From Tetmemena sp. SeJ-2015 (lineage: Eukaryota; Ciliophora; Spirotrichea; Sporadotrichida; Oxytrichidae), in the NCBI GenBank assembly GCA_027382625.1, contig JAJKFJ010022279.1, positions 1 through 64,000 of the forward strand: a DNA stretch of 64,000 bases, given 5' to 3'. Shown one piece after another: positions 12,167-23,926 of the stretch (position 1 is its first letter; each line of letters starts with the position of its first letter). Below the pieces are notes generated by a model. The model worked only from the letters and a program-made list of their open reading frames with translations, made no database searches and was not told the DNA's origin. A program made the translations under genes and the position numbers.

Positions 12167-14714
12167 ATGAAAGCTCACTTTCAAGACTAGAAGACTTCGC
12201 AAGAAGATGAATTCCAGATGGACGAGTGGAAGCTTAAACTCTTCCAGTCAAAGCAGTTTCATAATAAGTCAGTGCTGTTACTAGAAGACCTACATGAATT
12301 CTACAATGTAATTACAGCAGCAGTCTAACCTGAAGAGGAAATAGGAAAGAACTTGATCAGAGTTAAAAATGTGCTTGAAAAATCCAAAGAACCCAAATAG
12401 TTGGTGAGGAAGACAAACTCTGCTCTCCTTTTATACAGAGATCAGACTTTCTCACCCGAAGAGCTCAGGCAATTATTTGATGAAAATGTTAGGAAGCTCG
12501 CCTCAAAGAAGAATTACTAATCTATTACTGGAGCCTTCTATGTTCCAATACAAAACATGCTAAAGGACTTGGCGCTTCTTCTCAGGTCTAAGGAAGAAGA
12601 TCAGGAGAGAGAAACTTTAGAGGTCGTTCTAGGATGTACAGATCTAATGCTAGTAATGTTGTCATGTCGCTCCATAAAGTCAAGAGATTCCTCTTGTCCA
12701 AGAAGGCTGATAAGATATAGAATCTATAGGACTGGCAACGCCTTCTAGTAAATGACTCAGTCTACTTCTCAAAAGACTCTGGCCATTGCGAAGGATGGCG
12801 GTCACATATATCAAAGAAAACCATCTGGGCTATTGAGTGAAAATGAAGTGACTAGTGCAACAGCAATAGAGGAGCAATTTATGAAGGAAATAGACTTTGC
12901 AATCAACAGTATTAAGGATAGGAACATCTACATTCCATCTTGTGAAAGAGAGGATAAGTAGCCAAGGGTTGATAACAAGCAAACAGGGCGAATGAAAGAG
13001 CTGAGTGTCGAAGAGTAGTGGAGGTTACTCCACAAAGTTAACTATACTTACAAGCAAGTATAAAAAATAGAGAGTAAATAGAAACCGGCATTTATAGTAT
13101 AAAAATCAGAAATAGACACAGACCCCAGCATTAGAAACCTACTCAGCGATTATCAGCAGTACTAAGAGCAAATCAAAGAGACTACCTCCCTCTAATTTGA
13201 CTTATTCTAGTTTCAAAGCATTGTGGGAAGATAGAAAACGCTTCCTCTAATTGCTCTTCATCAAATTTACTAGCACGGTTTGGAGTATTTATAAATAAAT
13301 TACCCTTTGATTTAGTCCCTTATAAATGAAAAGATTTATGCAAAGTTTGTAGACAGGGTGCTGAACACGTACAACTCAAATGTCTCTTATCATAATGATC
13401 TTCATGGAATTTATTTTTAAATTGACGTGGCTTAAGTTGCAAACTTGTTCCTTACTTAAGGAGACTTGATAAATATAGCATCCCTTACTAAAATGGATAT
13501 TTTGGCGTTTTTAACAGCTGGGTTATGCCATGACCTTGGGCACGATGGATACACCAATGCTTTCCACTCCAATACATTTTCGGATAGAGTTTATCATTTT
13601 TATTTTTAAGCTACAATATAAAACCCTATAAATAATATTTTTAACGCTAAAATTATTTATGGATATTAATTAATTTCTGGTGAAATCTCATAAATCTAGA
13701 GAAAGATTTTATTGTTAAATTAAGTTCACTTAATTAGAATTAATTTTATAAGATAATTTTGCTTTTGCTTAAATAAATATCTCATTAAACTTTAACTCTA
13801 GAATATAAAATTAGTAAAATAAATATACTTTATTTAAAGTGGTTCAATAATTCAATAAAAAAAACTTTCCTTCCAGAAGATTAATTTATTAAATTTGCAC
13901 TTAAAATTAAAAAAATTATAAATCTTGATTTGAGTTTAAAATGACTGGATATATAATTTTTTGACGAATGATACCTCTGTGCAAGAAAGTTACCACGTGG
14001 CTTAGACTTTCGGGATCCTAAAACTAAAAGAATACAACTTTTTAGACTCATGCATGATTTCATACTCATCCAAGACCCGCATAGGCAACGAGGATTTTAA
14101 ACTCTTCAGAAAGAGGATAATTGGATGCATTTTGGCAACCGACATGGCCAACCATGCCAAAGAGTTAAACAAGTTGAAGGAAATATTGGAGTATAAGCAA
14201 ATTAAGAATGGCTAAAACAACCACTTGATCGTGGAAAGGCCAACGGAAGGAGAGACAAATAATAAACTTATCGAGAGTTAGCAATTCATACTTGAGTGCT
14301 GCATGCACTCTTGTGATCTCTCTTAAACCTTCATAGGGCTTATTTTATCTATAATTAACAGAGAATAATTTAATAAGCAAGAGAATTTTAAGTATCTCGA
14401 AAATGGTGCTACCTAAACATATATTTAATTTAGCATTAATAATAATTACTATTACAAGTTTAGTGTTCGACGAGTTCTTCAAGTAAGGAGATAGAGAATT
14501 AGAACTTGGCCTCCCGTTCTCATTTTACTGTGATAGGAAAACTACAGTCATTCCTAAAACTTAACCAGGTTTTCTTAACGGAGTGGTGCTGCCTCTGTGG
14601 ACCACTATTACTCATATAATGCCTGGAATGAGTTACTTTGTAGATAGGGCGAGGACAAATGCAATAATTTGGGATAGTTATGAAGAAAACGAAGAAGACT
14701 AAACTTTTTATTGA
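12167..14714 (+). CDS. Cyclic-nucleotide phosphodiesterase (PDEase_I), copy 1
   Basis: Hydrolyses cAMP and/or cGMP (family knowledge). ATG 12167 opens a frame with no TGA for about 470 codons. An acidic and helical N-terminal half of about 400 residues without a recognised GAF or membrane domain is followed by the PDEase_I catalytic domain. Metal-binding motifs are visible: YHNDLHG...DVAQ, LCHDLGHDGYTNAFH, the ILATDMANH helix and LGLPFSFYCDR, ending at TGA 14712-14714. The domain is interrupted by pointer-flanked insertions of 12, 360 and 50 bp (listed separately) and by a further gap at 14406-14458 that could be a GT-AG intron. With these removed the protein is about 690 residues. Copy 2 follows in tandem; the paralog was the guide for placing the junctions. 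Substrate specificity cannot be read. Confidence 0.92.
13408..13419 (+). other. IES-like insertion, 12 bp, pointer AATT
   Basis: AATT at 13408-13411 recurs at 13420-13423. The intervening 12 bases are pure A/T and lie inside the metal-binding motif HNDLHG-x-DVAQ. Deleting one repeat and the spacer gives HGIDVAQ, the length of the paralog's HGADVAQ; unspliced it reads HGIYFQIDVAQ. There are no GT-AG ends. The length is a multiple of three, so the frame alone does not prove removal. Confidence 0.6.
13596..13955 (+). other. IES, 360 bp, pointer ATTTTT
   Basis: ATTTTT at 13596-13601 recurs at 13956-13961. The 360-bp segment is very AT-rich and has no GT-AG boundary matching the exons. Joining at the repeat gives DRVYHFLTNDTSVQESYHV in one frame, matching the PDE consensus and the paralog (YRAIISNDQAVQEN). 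This is the longest insertion of this kind in the window. Confidence 0.85.
14324..14373 (+). other. IES-like insertion, 50 bp, pointer TAA
   Basis: TAA at 14324-14326 recurs at 14374-14376. Deletion joins HSCDLSQ to AREFQVSRKW, the counterpart of DLGTHARSWDLSVKW in the neighbouring paralog. A second gap follows directly at 14406-14458 (GTGCTA...CAAG). It can be read as a short GT-AG intron, although W-T of the consensus fits better if the junction lies a few bases away. Confidence 0.7.
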
Positions 14715-14850
14715 TTTTAATTCTATATCCAATTCAAATTGCTAGAGAAGAGAATTTCCAAGCTAAGGGTATATAAAATTATTGAATATTACGAAAATAG
14801 TCATCTCTTTGAAATATAAATTCAATTAAAGCTTGAACTTTTCTTCTTTA

Positions 14851-14877
14851 TAAGTCCTAACTTTTAGTTAGGGCTTA
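14851..14877. repeat. Inverted repeat between the PDE genes
   Basis: TAAGTCCTAAC (14851-14861) and GTTAGGGCTTA (14867-14877) are inverted copies with one mismatch around a 5-base loop. It lies 137 bp after the stop of PDE copy 1, so it could be a 3'-end hairpin or a chance palindrome. Confidence 0.55.
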
Positions 14878-15040
14878 TTAAAATTCATTAATTAGATAAT
14901 TTTTATCCTTAAATCATTTTTTGCAGTCCGCGTAGAATCGAATTCATCGCTTGTCAATCACTCATCTTTAAAACTAAAGCACAATTCAATAGAATAACAA
15001 GTTAGAGAAGAGAATTATTCCCATATTTATATTGAGACAT

Positions 15041-17248
15041 ATGAACTCATCATCGCCAGAAGATTTCAACAGCTTTATAATAACTGTGAGGGAAAGCAAA
15101 ATATTGAAGCAGTTGCAAGAGTCTCTCGAATTCTTTTATAATGTTTAATTGGACTTAAAGATATTCAATAACTACATCAGGTAGTCTTCTTTTTTAAAGA
15201 ATGAGATTTGCACCTTAAACCTGGAAAGTCAAATGCATGAAGAAATCAAATCTGAATCAAACCCTCAAGAAATCAAAGTAGAAGGCCTCTCTCTCATAGA
15301 AGGAATAGAGTTGAAAGAATTAGAGACAATTCTGAAGCATATTCATCATAATTTAGGTATATTTAGAAAGTTAATCATCCACAAGAGATTGCAAGGATCA
15401 TCAGCCATATTTTATTGTACTCGACATTAAACAAACAAAACATCATTAATTCATAAGATGAGAGTGAGCTCTATTTAATTTATGAATCGAGCTTCTTTTC
15501 CATTTGAATTAAGTGAGCATAGCTATAAAGAAACAGTTACTTATTTTATTACTTGAACTGCAAGAATGCACAGAAACTACTCTCCAATCTTGGAAGTAAA
15601 GAATTAAAGCAATAAGGCAAATCTTATCAGTAACATCTTCGGACTCGAAGACAACTCTAACTTTAGAAACTTTTTAATAAATTTAATAATCTGGGGATAC
15701 TTACAGCGTAATTCTTGTATGCTTAGCGCTTCTAAATTTCTCCAGCACATTAATAGACATCAAACTATTTTAAATATTGCTAGCCTATTCAGAGTTCTTT
15801 GAATCGCCTTCCTTTAAAATGAACGACCATCCTTCGGGTTAAATCAGGAAATTGTTTGAAGACAATTAAAGTTTCATTGAAGAAGAGTAGCCAGTAAGCT
15901 TAAATTTTAACATTTTCAACCTCAACAAGAAATTGGAACGTCAGAACACACTGCCTTTATTGACATATTACTTACTAAAGCATTCGAACTCACTACACTT
16001 GACTAACGAGGTAAAGCTTGGAAAGTTCTTACAGCGGATATACTAAGGCTATAGAAGAGATGTGCTTTATCATAATGACCTACACGGAGCTGATGTAGCA
16101 CAGCACAGTTATTACATGCTCACTTAGCAAGGAATCAATGATATCATCAAGCTTAGTGAGCTCGACTTTCTCTCCATCATAATAGCAGGAGCTTGCCACG
16201 ATTTTAAGCACGATGGCTACACCAACGGATTCCACTCTAATAGTATTAGCTACAGGGCTATTATTTCAAATGATCAAGCAGTTCAAGAAAATTTCATCTT
16301 ATCTTTATAACTACCATGTGTCACAAACATTCATGGAGCTGACCAAGGAAGATCTAAACTTCATAGAATCATTTTCCCCTTAGCAGAAGAAGCACTTTAG
16401 AAAAAGAATGATAGAGAGCATTTTAGCTACAGATATGGCCAAGCATCTCACAAAGGTTAACTCTTTCATGCAACTCTTTTCCCAGTTCTAAATTCGAGGA
16501 GGCTAAACTAACGAAGCCTTGCTCAATCAAGCCAACCCAGAGAAGTACTTTGAAATCCAGCAAGAGGTCATGAACATGGTTATTCATGCAGCAGACCTTG
16601 GTACTCATGCTAGAAGTTGGGACTTATCAGTGAAATGGACTCAGCTCCTTCATGATGAGTTCTTCAAATAATACGATGAAGAGATAAGATTAGGACTTCA
16701 TACTATATTATGCTAATATTTTCCCACCTTGTCCTATGATGGAAAGAACTGTGGATGTTTCTTAGAGCCAAAGTGGCTTTATAACCTTCATGGTCTTACC
16801 TCTCTATTAAGTGCTCTCCAATGCCTTCCCTCAAGTTAAAGCTCAAGTGAACAACTTGAAGTTAAACTTGGAGAACTGGAGCAAGTGCAAATATGAGCAC
16901 CCTGACGAAGTAGAAGCTGAATGATTTTAATAAGATATAGTAAAATTCCTCTATAAGTTCTATAAGAGTTTAGAGGGAAGCTCTCAGTTCACCTTTTAAA
17001 AACTTCAACAGAGCGATGATAGCACTTCAAGAAAGTACAAGATCAGAGCTTAGTAGAAGTTTGAAAGTGCAGAGGAGATTCACTCATTCTCGAACACTCA
17101 GAGGATTATTAGTCTAGTTGACCATTCCATTAAATAACCTATAACTCTCCAATAATCATCTATAACTACCCCAACTATTAGATAAACTTCTTTTTTATAA
17201 AAAATATTTTTCATTTAGATTATCAAGATCTTGATACAAATAAATTGA
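15041..17248 (+). CDS. Cyclic-nucleotide phosphodiesterase (PDEase_I), copy 2
   Basis: Same family as copy 1. The catalytic core is intact once insertions are removed: YHNDLHGADVAQ, ACHDFKHDGYTNGFHSN, VQENYHVSQTF, ILATDMAKH, HAADLGTHARSWDLS, DEFFKQYDEEIRLGL, PMMERTVDV, SQSGFIT. Upstream, around 15696-15790, one frame encodes a hydrophobic stretch (VILVCLALL), which suggests a membrane segment that copy 1 lacks. The N-terminal 500 bp from ATG 15041 is open to TGA at 15556-15558 and must be joined by removing introns or IESs that I could not place. TGA at 16922-16924 is followed in the same frame by 100 coding-like codons (DIVKFLYKFYKSLEG...) to TGA 17246-17248. A 9-bp AAT-flanked segment could account for it; otherwise 16924 is the end. 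Confidence 0.88.
16292..16310 (+). other. IES-like insertion, 19 bp, pointer AA
   Basis: AA at 16290-16291 recurs at 16309-16310. Removing 19 bases fuses GTTCAAGAAAA to CTACCATGTG and gives VQENYHVSQTF, the PDE consensus, in one frame. Left in place, the frame shifts. There are no GT-AG ends. Confidence 0.75.
16699..16726 (+). other. IES-like insertion, 28 bp, minimal pointer
   Basis: AT-rich segment between GGACTT and CCTTGTCCTATG. Deletion gives RLGLPCPMMERT, the family LGLPxSPMCDR motif, and corrects a frame change. Only a 1-bp direct repeat (C) is visible, so the exact ends are uncertain. Confidence 0.6.
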
Positions 17249-17553
17249 TTTTTATAATCAGAAGCTAACTTAATTTTTATTAAGACTCTTACTTTGAAAG
17301 AGAGAAAATAAGAATTTTTCAATTTCAATTTCTTGTCAATTTTGGTAATAATCCAGTATTATATTTTCTAAATTAAAATCACCAATATTTTTCTAATGTT
17401 AATAAATATATATGCACCAAGCATTGTGAGTGCAGTAATAGGGTTAACTAACTTTGGATGTGGAGCTTCTCTTATGCGCGGCATGCTTGATTTGCTGAAG
17501 CATGACATCTCTTAGTTTTGAGCATATTTTTCTTTGAACAAATTCTACCCCTG

Positions 17554-20352
17554 ATGTCCAATCCAAAAGCCACTAATCATGTCAAAGTGTAAGTATGAGT
17601 AACTTCTATAAAGTTTAATGCTGCTATCTCTCTTCTAAAGTGTTCAAAGCACTTTGGGCCAGATGCCATTTCTTAAACCAAGGATTTAGTAGACTGCTAC
17701 TTCAAGATCCAAAAAACCTCTACTGATGTAAGATAAAGACTGATGATGGTTTTAGAAATTCACCAAGGAGTGTGCGTTCAAAGCTTTAAAGCAGATAATT
17801 AAATCTAACCCTTCAAACCTGTTTCAGATGAGCTCAGATATCTTCAAACACCTAATCAAACTTTCAAACAGTGACAAGTCTTCTGATGTCAAAGCTGATG
17901 TCATCAGATGCAAACAATTAATTTATTCTGTCATCAAATTAATGCATAAGAGCTTACGTGTAGTGCACACTTAACTATTCATCGATGCACCAAATCTTTG
18001 ACTAAGTTCTTCAAGCATCGATAAAGGGACTTGAAGACCAAAACTAGCAAGTGCAAGAATAGTACATTCTTACTCTTTACTACTTGCTGAACTTGCGACT
18101 TCAAGAATCTTAGTAACAAGGAGATATCAAAGACTCCTTTTAAAGTGTTCAATCAGTAAATGAGAGAAGCAAATCAGGGAAAGGATAAGAAGAAATCCAC
18201 CTAGGTTTATATCTTATAGAAATTAATAATTTACTACGATGTCCTCGCACTCTCGCAGAGATGATTTCCTTTCTTTGTGCAATCTTATTTAGAATCCAGT
18301 CGACTCCTGCAAACCAACAGCAGATGGATATTTTAAGGCAGGCACTTGCTTAAGTGATGGGAAGACTAATAGAGACAAATAGAATGCACCTTGAAGTATT
18401 AGACACTGAGAATATTATCAGTCCTCTGCTTTTGTGCTTGATTAGTAAGCAATAGCCAGGGCAAGCAAGCCAAGCTAATTCTTCATTCTAAGAACTAGAC
18501 AGCTTCAAGCAAAGAGAACAACTCAAAATATCATTTAAATGCGGATCAAAAGCTCTAGATTGTTAAAAACTGTCTGTAATGTCTTCTTAAGAAGTAACTA
18601 ATTATGAACAAAGAAAGTCTGGACATTTTCTAGGGATTTAGCAAGAATCAGAAAGTCACTACCCTACTCAATGAAAGTCAAATTATCACTCTAATTAGAG
18701 TTGCAAATGAAGCACTTTTCAAACTATCACCCCTTGAACTCAAAAAGAATTTCTTTCTTACTTGTCCTATTCTCCCATTGATAAAAGACAGTGGCTCCAA
18801 CACTATCAGGCTCTACTGTGTTGAATTGCTACTAAATAAATTCATTAACATATTATCTATTGATTAAAAGACAGTTTTGTAAGATTATGAATCGTTGATC
18901 TATAAATTAATACTGCTGCTTAAAAAAGTCAGATAATTCCATTTAGGATTGCAACTACTACTACTATTCTTTTAGAGAGAGCTTACTATTAAAATGGAAA
19001 ATAAAATAAAGCAAACCTACAATCTTAAGGAGCCCAGACAAACTAAGTACAAAAGAGTTATCTCTACCTCCTACTCTAACTCAATCTCAAGACAGAAACC
19101 TTTCTCTGCTGCTCATGACGTCTCTATCAATGTTGGACTTTCTCCTATTAACTAAAAGAAACAAGACTAGAGTGATTCAAATCACCCAAAGGATTTAAGT
19201 TTTCATTTTAACTTTATATCTTCTCTCAAGGGAATAATCAACATCCCAATAAAAATACTACGAAAATTTTAGTCAAATTATCGGCATGTCCAATCAAAAC
19301 CTATCTCATGCGAGGAAGTCTTAAATTCAAAACAAGAGTAGAGATAACATACCTCCATAGACCTCGACTAATAAAGAAGCACTTGATCAAATCAGACTAA
19401 GCAACTCTTAAATGAGGAAGTCAGGCAATATCCAGACAGCAGTAGGTGGATAGAGAAAATAATTCAGCACTTAGAGAGTCGGCGGTGGCCTTGATCTGTA
19501 ATCTATCTAGCAAAAGAGTGGGTAGTTTGAACTTTTCAAACCGATTTTCAATAACGTTATGTTGAACTAAACTCAAGAATTCACCACATCAAATTACAAC
19601 TATCCCTTGAGTGGAGAGGGTGGTAAAAGTCCAACTAAGAATATCATTCAGATTATCAGAAGGGAAGAACCATCAGATGAGAATACGCAGTCTTCTCAAC
19701 AAACCATTCCTATGCTTTTGAATTCTGTGGGAGACTCAACTGCTTAAAATCAGAACCACATGAAGTCATTTTCTAAGTTTAAGCATAACCCCAGTATTCT
19801 GCCAGATACAGCAGAGAAAACTTTCGACAGGAGACCTGCCTAGGAAGAGAGTTAAGTGTCAGTTGCAGTTTTCGACTTTGAAGAAAATCTTAAGGAAGAC
19901 TCTAAGACTTTTTAGTAGAGGATTTAACGCAAGTACGATAGAAAAATCTCAGACCCTTCTTCTTCAATCACATGAATTTGAAAATCAAACAGACAGATAC
20001 CTCTTTAAACGCAGTTACGAATAACTTAGGGGCTAGTACAACAAAGCAGTGAATAATAAGATGCCAATTACTACTCAAACTTTGGATTGAATACATCCTC
20101 AATAGAGGAGTCTCTTGATAGATAGAGAGCTGAACCTGAGAGTGCTTTTAAGATTAATTAATGAACAGATAATTCTTAATGACAGGTAATTTGCCAAAGA
20201 GAGAAAGGTAAAAGCAGAGGGGTAACTCCAGCTAGTTTGACTCTGTAGATTTTCAGTTAGGAGTTGGGAACACTATGTTTGGAAAGATAAGGAATTCAAA
20301 GAATTCACACGACTCTATTATTCACAATTTGGTAAATTAAAGTACTATTTGA
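17554..20352 (+). CDS. Large protein, probable helical (HEAT/ARM-like) repeats with disordered tail
   Basis: ATG 17554 with an intron at about 17579-17639 joins MSNPKATNHVK to CSKHFGPDAIS. Further GT-AG introns (for example about 17728-17755) and several frame changes separate exons with amphipathic Leu/Ile-rich helices: ECAFKALKQIIKSN, DIFKHLIKLSN, ISFLCAILFRIQ, LPLIKDSGSNTIRLYCVELL, LIYKLILLLKKVRQ. These look like HEAT or armadillo repeats. From about 19000 the protein becomes Ser/Asn/Gln-rich and disordered, ending QLGVGNTMFGKIRNSKN...NLVNQSTI at TGA 20350-20352. No catalytic motif was seen. The function is unknown; a cytoskeletal or scaffold role is a guess from architecture only. Confidence 0.55.
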
Positions 20353-20476
20353 AAAAACATTATGCTATAATAGATTGTTATTTAGCTATAATCTTACTTT
20401 GTTAAATCTTGGGTTCGGACAAGAAGGCAGTGAATTACACAAATACAAAAGCAATCAGACTACATTAAATTAGTCA

Positions 20477-23400
20477 ATGCAAAACTAACAACAGTTTGCT
20501 CTGCTCAAGAATTAGAGACTCAAGCTTCTAGATACAATGAAAAGAAAATCTATAAACTTCAACCAATAGTTACAAGATCATAACAACAATCATACAAGCA
20601 AACTCAATGCTGCAGAGCTTATTGAAGCTCGTAAGGCTAACTAAAATGCTTAGCTGAAGCCGAAGAAATAGCTTCAAAATATTTATAGATTTATTTGCTC
20701 TTATTAAAGATAGTTTATGATATTTTTTTAATAAGAATTACACAATTATAGCAATATGAAACTGGAAGGAACCAAACTGAGAAATTGGAAAAATAATAGA
20801 TAGTATTCAGCCAGCCTTAAACTTTCAGAGAAAAGAGAGCTGAGTCTCACGACAGCCAGAGCTTTTACAAAGGCCATAGAGAGCTGATTATGTCTGATCA
20901 GGAGTCTATGGACAAACAAAATAGGAAGCACTCAGAGTTGACTTAGAAATAAATCAAGTTGAAATAGCAAACATAGACCTAGAGCCATACCTGTTGGAAA
21001 CAGGCTCAAAGGGAAATGGCTACCAAACTAACTAAACTACTCGCTCTCTTTCAAAGCATATCATAATAAAATAAAAGTATACAAAAAGCAGCTGTGTAGG
21101 TACTCAAACTGGAAATGGAGAGTATTTGCAGTTCTTGCTAACTAAAAGCACCAAGGGTTAAAGAAGAGTTTTGATTTACTTGCCAAGGAAGTGGATATTA
21201 AAGAAATAGATATTGAAGCACAGCAAAGGATGCACAAAAGCATGGAGAGGACACAATTCTGCAAACTCAGACATCAACTCTATACCCAGTTTTTAAAAAT
21301 GAACACATTAGTCTTTAATTAAATATAAAATTTATAAGTCTTTCATAGTCTTAAGTGATTTGAATTTAAAAGTCTTTGAAGTAGATCATGACAACGCTGT
21401 TTGAGGATAACTAATCTTAGCTTTTTGGAAAGTAGATGAGCAAGATCATAGAAAAGCAGTTTGAGAGATTCATTACTGGAGTTAACTAGAGCTTCACATA
21501 ACTGCATAACTACTACATGGAGAACTACTTCCAACAAGATAAGTAGTACTCCGCTTTCAAGAATTCTCTCCATCATCTCACCACTCAACTAAAGGAGACA
21601 CACATCTAACTCGCTAAGGAAAGAGAACTCAACTTTGAAGAGTACCTTCAACTAGATAAAGAGCACCCAACTCGTAAAGCATTTGAACTGTTGACAACTC
21701 TCAACACACTCTTAGAAGATCCGAGCAAGCAATTCTCTCAGTCTTTTCACTCTGATCCAATTGGAAGAGCAGATACTGTCAATACTTTGCCATCTGTCTC
21801 CTCACCAGAGGACTAGGCCTTGCAAGAGCTAGGAAATAATTACGAGAATTAAGCAACTGAGATCCTGGCTGAGTTTGATAAGATAGATAGAATACAGGAT
21901 GGCTTGGAAAGGAGAATTCGAAAAACTCAGCTCTAATGAATTTGCAAGCTACTGACGTCACTCGCACTCTTAAAGAAGTGCACTAGATTTTACTGCTTAA
22001 GAACAACTAAGGATTCACTAAGTAGAACACCCTTGTGTCTGCAGCTGATCGCATGAAAGATGAAAATCAGCAGCTATCTATAATGGAGGGGATCGAGTAG
22101 GAGATCTCTCAGAGATTTTAAAACATCCAAAAGCTAACAGCCCTCAAAGTCCTTAATAGATATTATAAGCCAAAGACTTTCAAGGACTCTGAAACTCAAG
22201 TTATCCCATTATAAATGTAGCATTAGAAGTTGAGGAGAGTAACATCTTCAACAAGTATATAGTGAAGAAGTAGTAGTACAAGGACTTGAAGTAATAGAAA
22301 GACTCACTTGAGAAACACGCGAATGACATTGGACGGTAGCTTAAGCACGCAGTTGAGGAATACACTAAGTCAAAGCAGCAACTTAAACAGTAGGAAATTA
22401 AGTTGTTGGATTATGAAGAGAAGCTATCAGACTTCATATAAAAAGAAGCCTTCTACAAAGTTAATGCTTTTTATTAAGTGAGGAATGAAGAACTGCAGCG
22501 TAAGTTGGCAGACCTAGAAGTCAGCTATTAGAAATGTGTTGATGAGAGGGAAAGATTGCTCGGTAAGATAGCAAAGAGAGAGGCACAGCTACACAAGATC
22601 TAACTTGAGCTGAATGAACTTGGAGCACAGAAGAAGGAAAATGAAAGAGTGATGAAGAATAAGCTAGACATGCTACAGGAAAACTACAAAGTTATGAGTG
22701 AAGCATATGTCAAGGAAAGGAAGGAGAAGGAGATACTTAAAGAAGAGAAGGCAGAGTTGCAATAGCAAGTAGTAGAAGAGAAGAAACTGAACTAGGTTTA
22801 TCTAAATGGAAGGGATTCTAAACTGACTACCAGTTAGAACAGGAAGGAGTCTAACCAGTCTTATTTGTTGCACACAGAAGATGGAAGGAGAGGTGAAGGA
22901 AGTTCATTTTCCAAGCATGAAGGTTCCTTCTAGAAGAGTTAGAACAAATCACAAGATAGAAATAGGAAGAGCAGTTTTAGAAAGGGCCGTGGGGTGGATG
23001 AAGCTAGTGAGGGTGACTATAGTAGCCACTCAGACTTGGATGGAAGCGCAAGAAGAAGAAAGAGTAATAAGATAGATTTGAACTCTCAAGAATTGAGTGC
23101 TCGAAAGGCTGCTGAAGAAGAAAGAAGAAGGAGTTTGAGGAAAAATAGGAAATCTCGACAGAATGAAGGGGAGGACGAATACGATGAAATGGAAACTTAA
23201 TAAAGAAGGTTAGTTTGGGATTGAAGAGCTAAGACAGCAATTTCGATGGCTCGTTTGATAGCTCCACTGAGAGACTTTAAGAATATAGAGTAAAATTATT
23301 TTAAGCAGCACAGGATGGATCATCTCCTAACCAAAAGAGTGTGAAGTTTAGTGATAAATCTCATCCATTGACCCTAATGAGCAACCACAAAAGCATGTTT

Positions 23401-23700
23401 AATCCTAATTAGCTAAGCTAAGATGATCTACTTGAGGGTGAGGCTGACCCTGAAAAACTTAGCTTGAATAAGAGATTCAAGAGTAGAGTGGATTACGAGT
23501 TCAAATTCGCAGATTATATGAATCCTCTCAGAAGAGGATCCAAGATTGCCACTTAGTTTGATGACATGAGCTACCATCTTTTGCACAATGAGAAGTGTGG
23601 GCCCAATTGCTCGCATCTAAATAGAAAGAGCAAATCTCCCAATAAGAATCAAAGACAATTACTTCCACTCAAGAAATAAAAGCTTGAACTTGATGATTGA
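20477..23700 (+). CDS. Coiled-coil protein with basic Ser/Arg tail
   Basis: Long Glu/Lys/Gln-rich coiled coils run from about 21440 to 22800 (for example KDSLEKHANDIGRQLKHA, VRNEELQRKLADLEVSYQ, HKIQLELNELGAQKKENERV, KEKEILKEEKAELQQQV). They are followed by a charged Ser/Arg/Lys-rich region (about 22800-23200) and an ordered-looking C-terminus with YEFKFADYMNPLRRGSK and HNEKCGPNCSHLNRKSKSPN, ending at TGA 23698-23700. A 20-nt GT-AG mini-intron near 23209-23228 restores RSQDSN. Frame changes near 21160, 21330, 21940 and 22250 imply more introns or IESs. The true start is uncertain (candidate ATGs at 20477, 20755 and 20887). The 20410-20740 exon may instead belong to the previous gene. Confidence 0.6.
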
Positions 23701-23926
23701 TGCAGTTTATCAAACTTTCGTTCTTAATTTTTTAATGCTCTAGTAAATTTGTTGATTATAAAAGCACTTTTATTTTTTCCTCTATTTTGTAAAATAAAAT
23801 AAAAAATTTTTCTAATGCATTTAGAGCTTAATTAAAAAAATTCATCATGAATTAAAAAATTCTTATTTAGCTCATTGCTTATTATCTTGCTCTCCTATAA
23901 TCTCTGCTACTCTTTTCTTTTACTCC

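Noticed and set aside
14865..14877. TTAGGG-like string as an interstitial telomere
   Set aside because: It is a single copy inside an inverted repeat; the telomere-type repeat seen in this window is C4A4.
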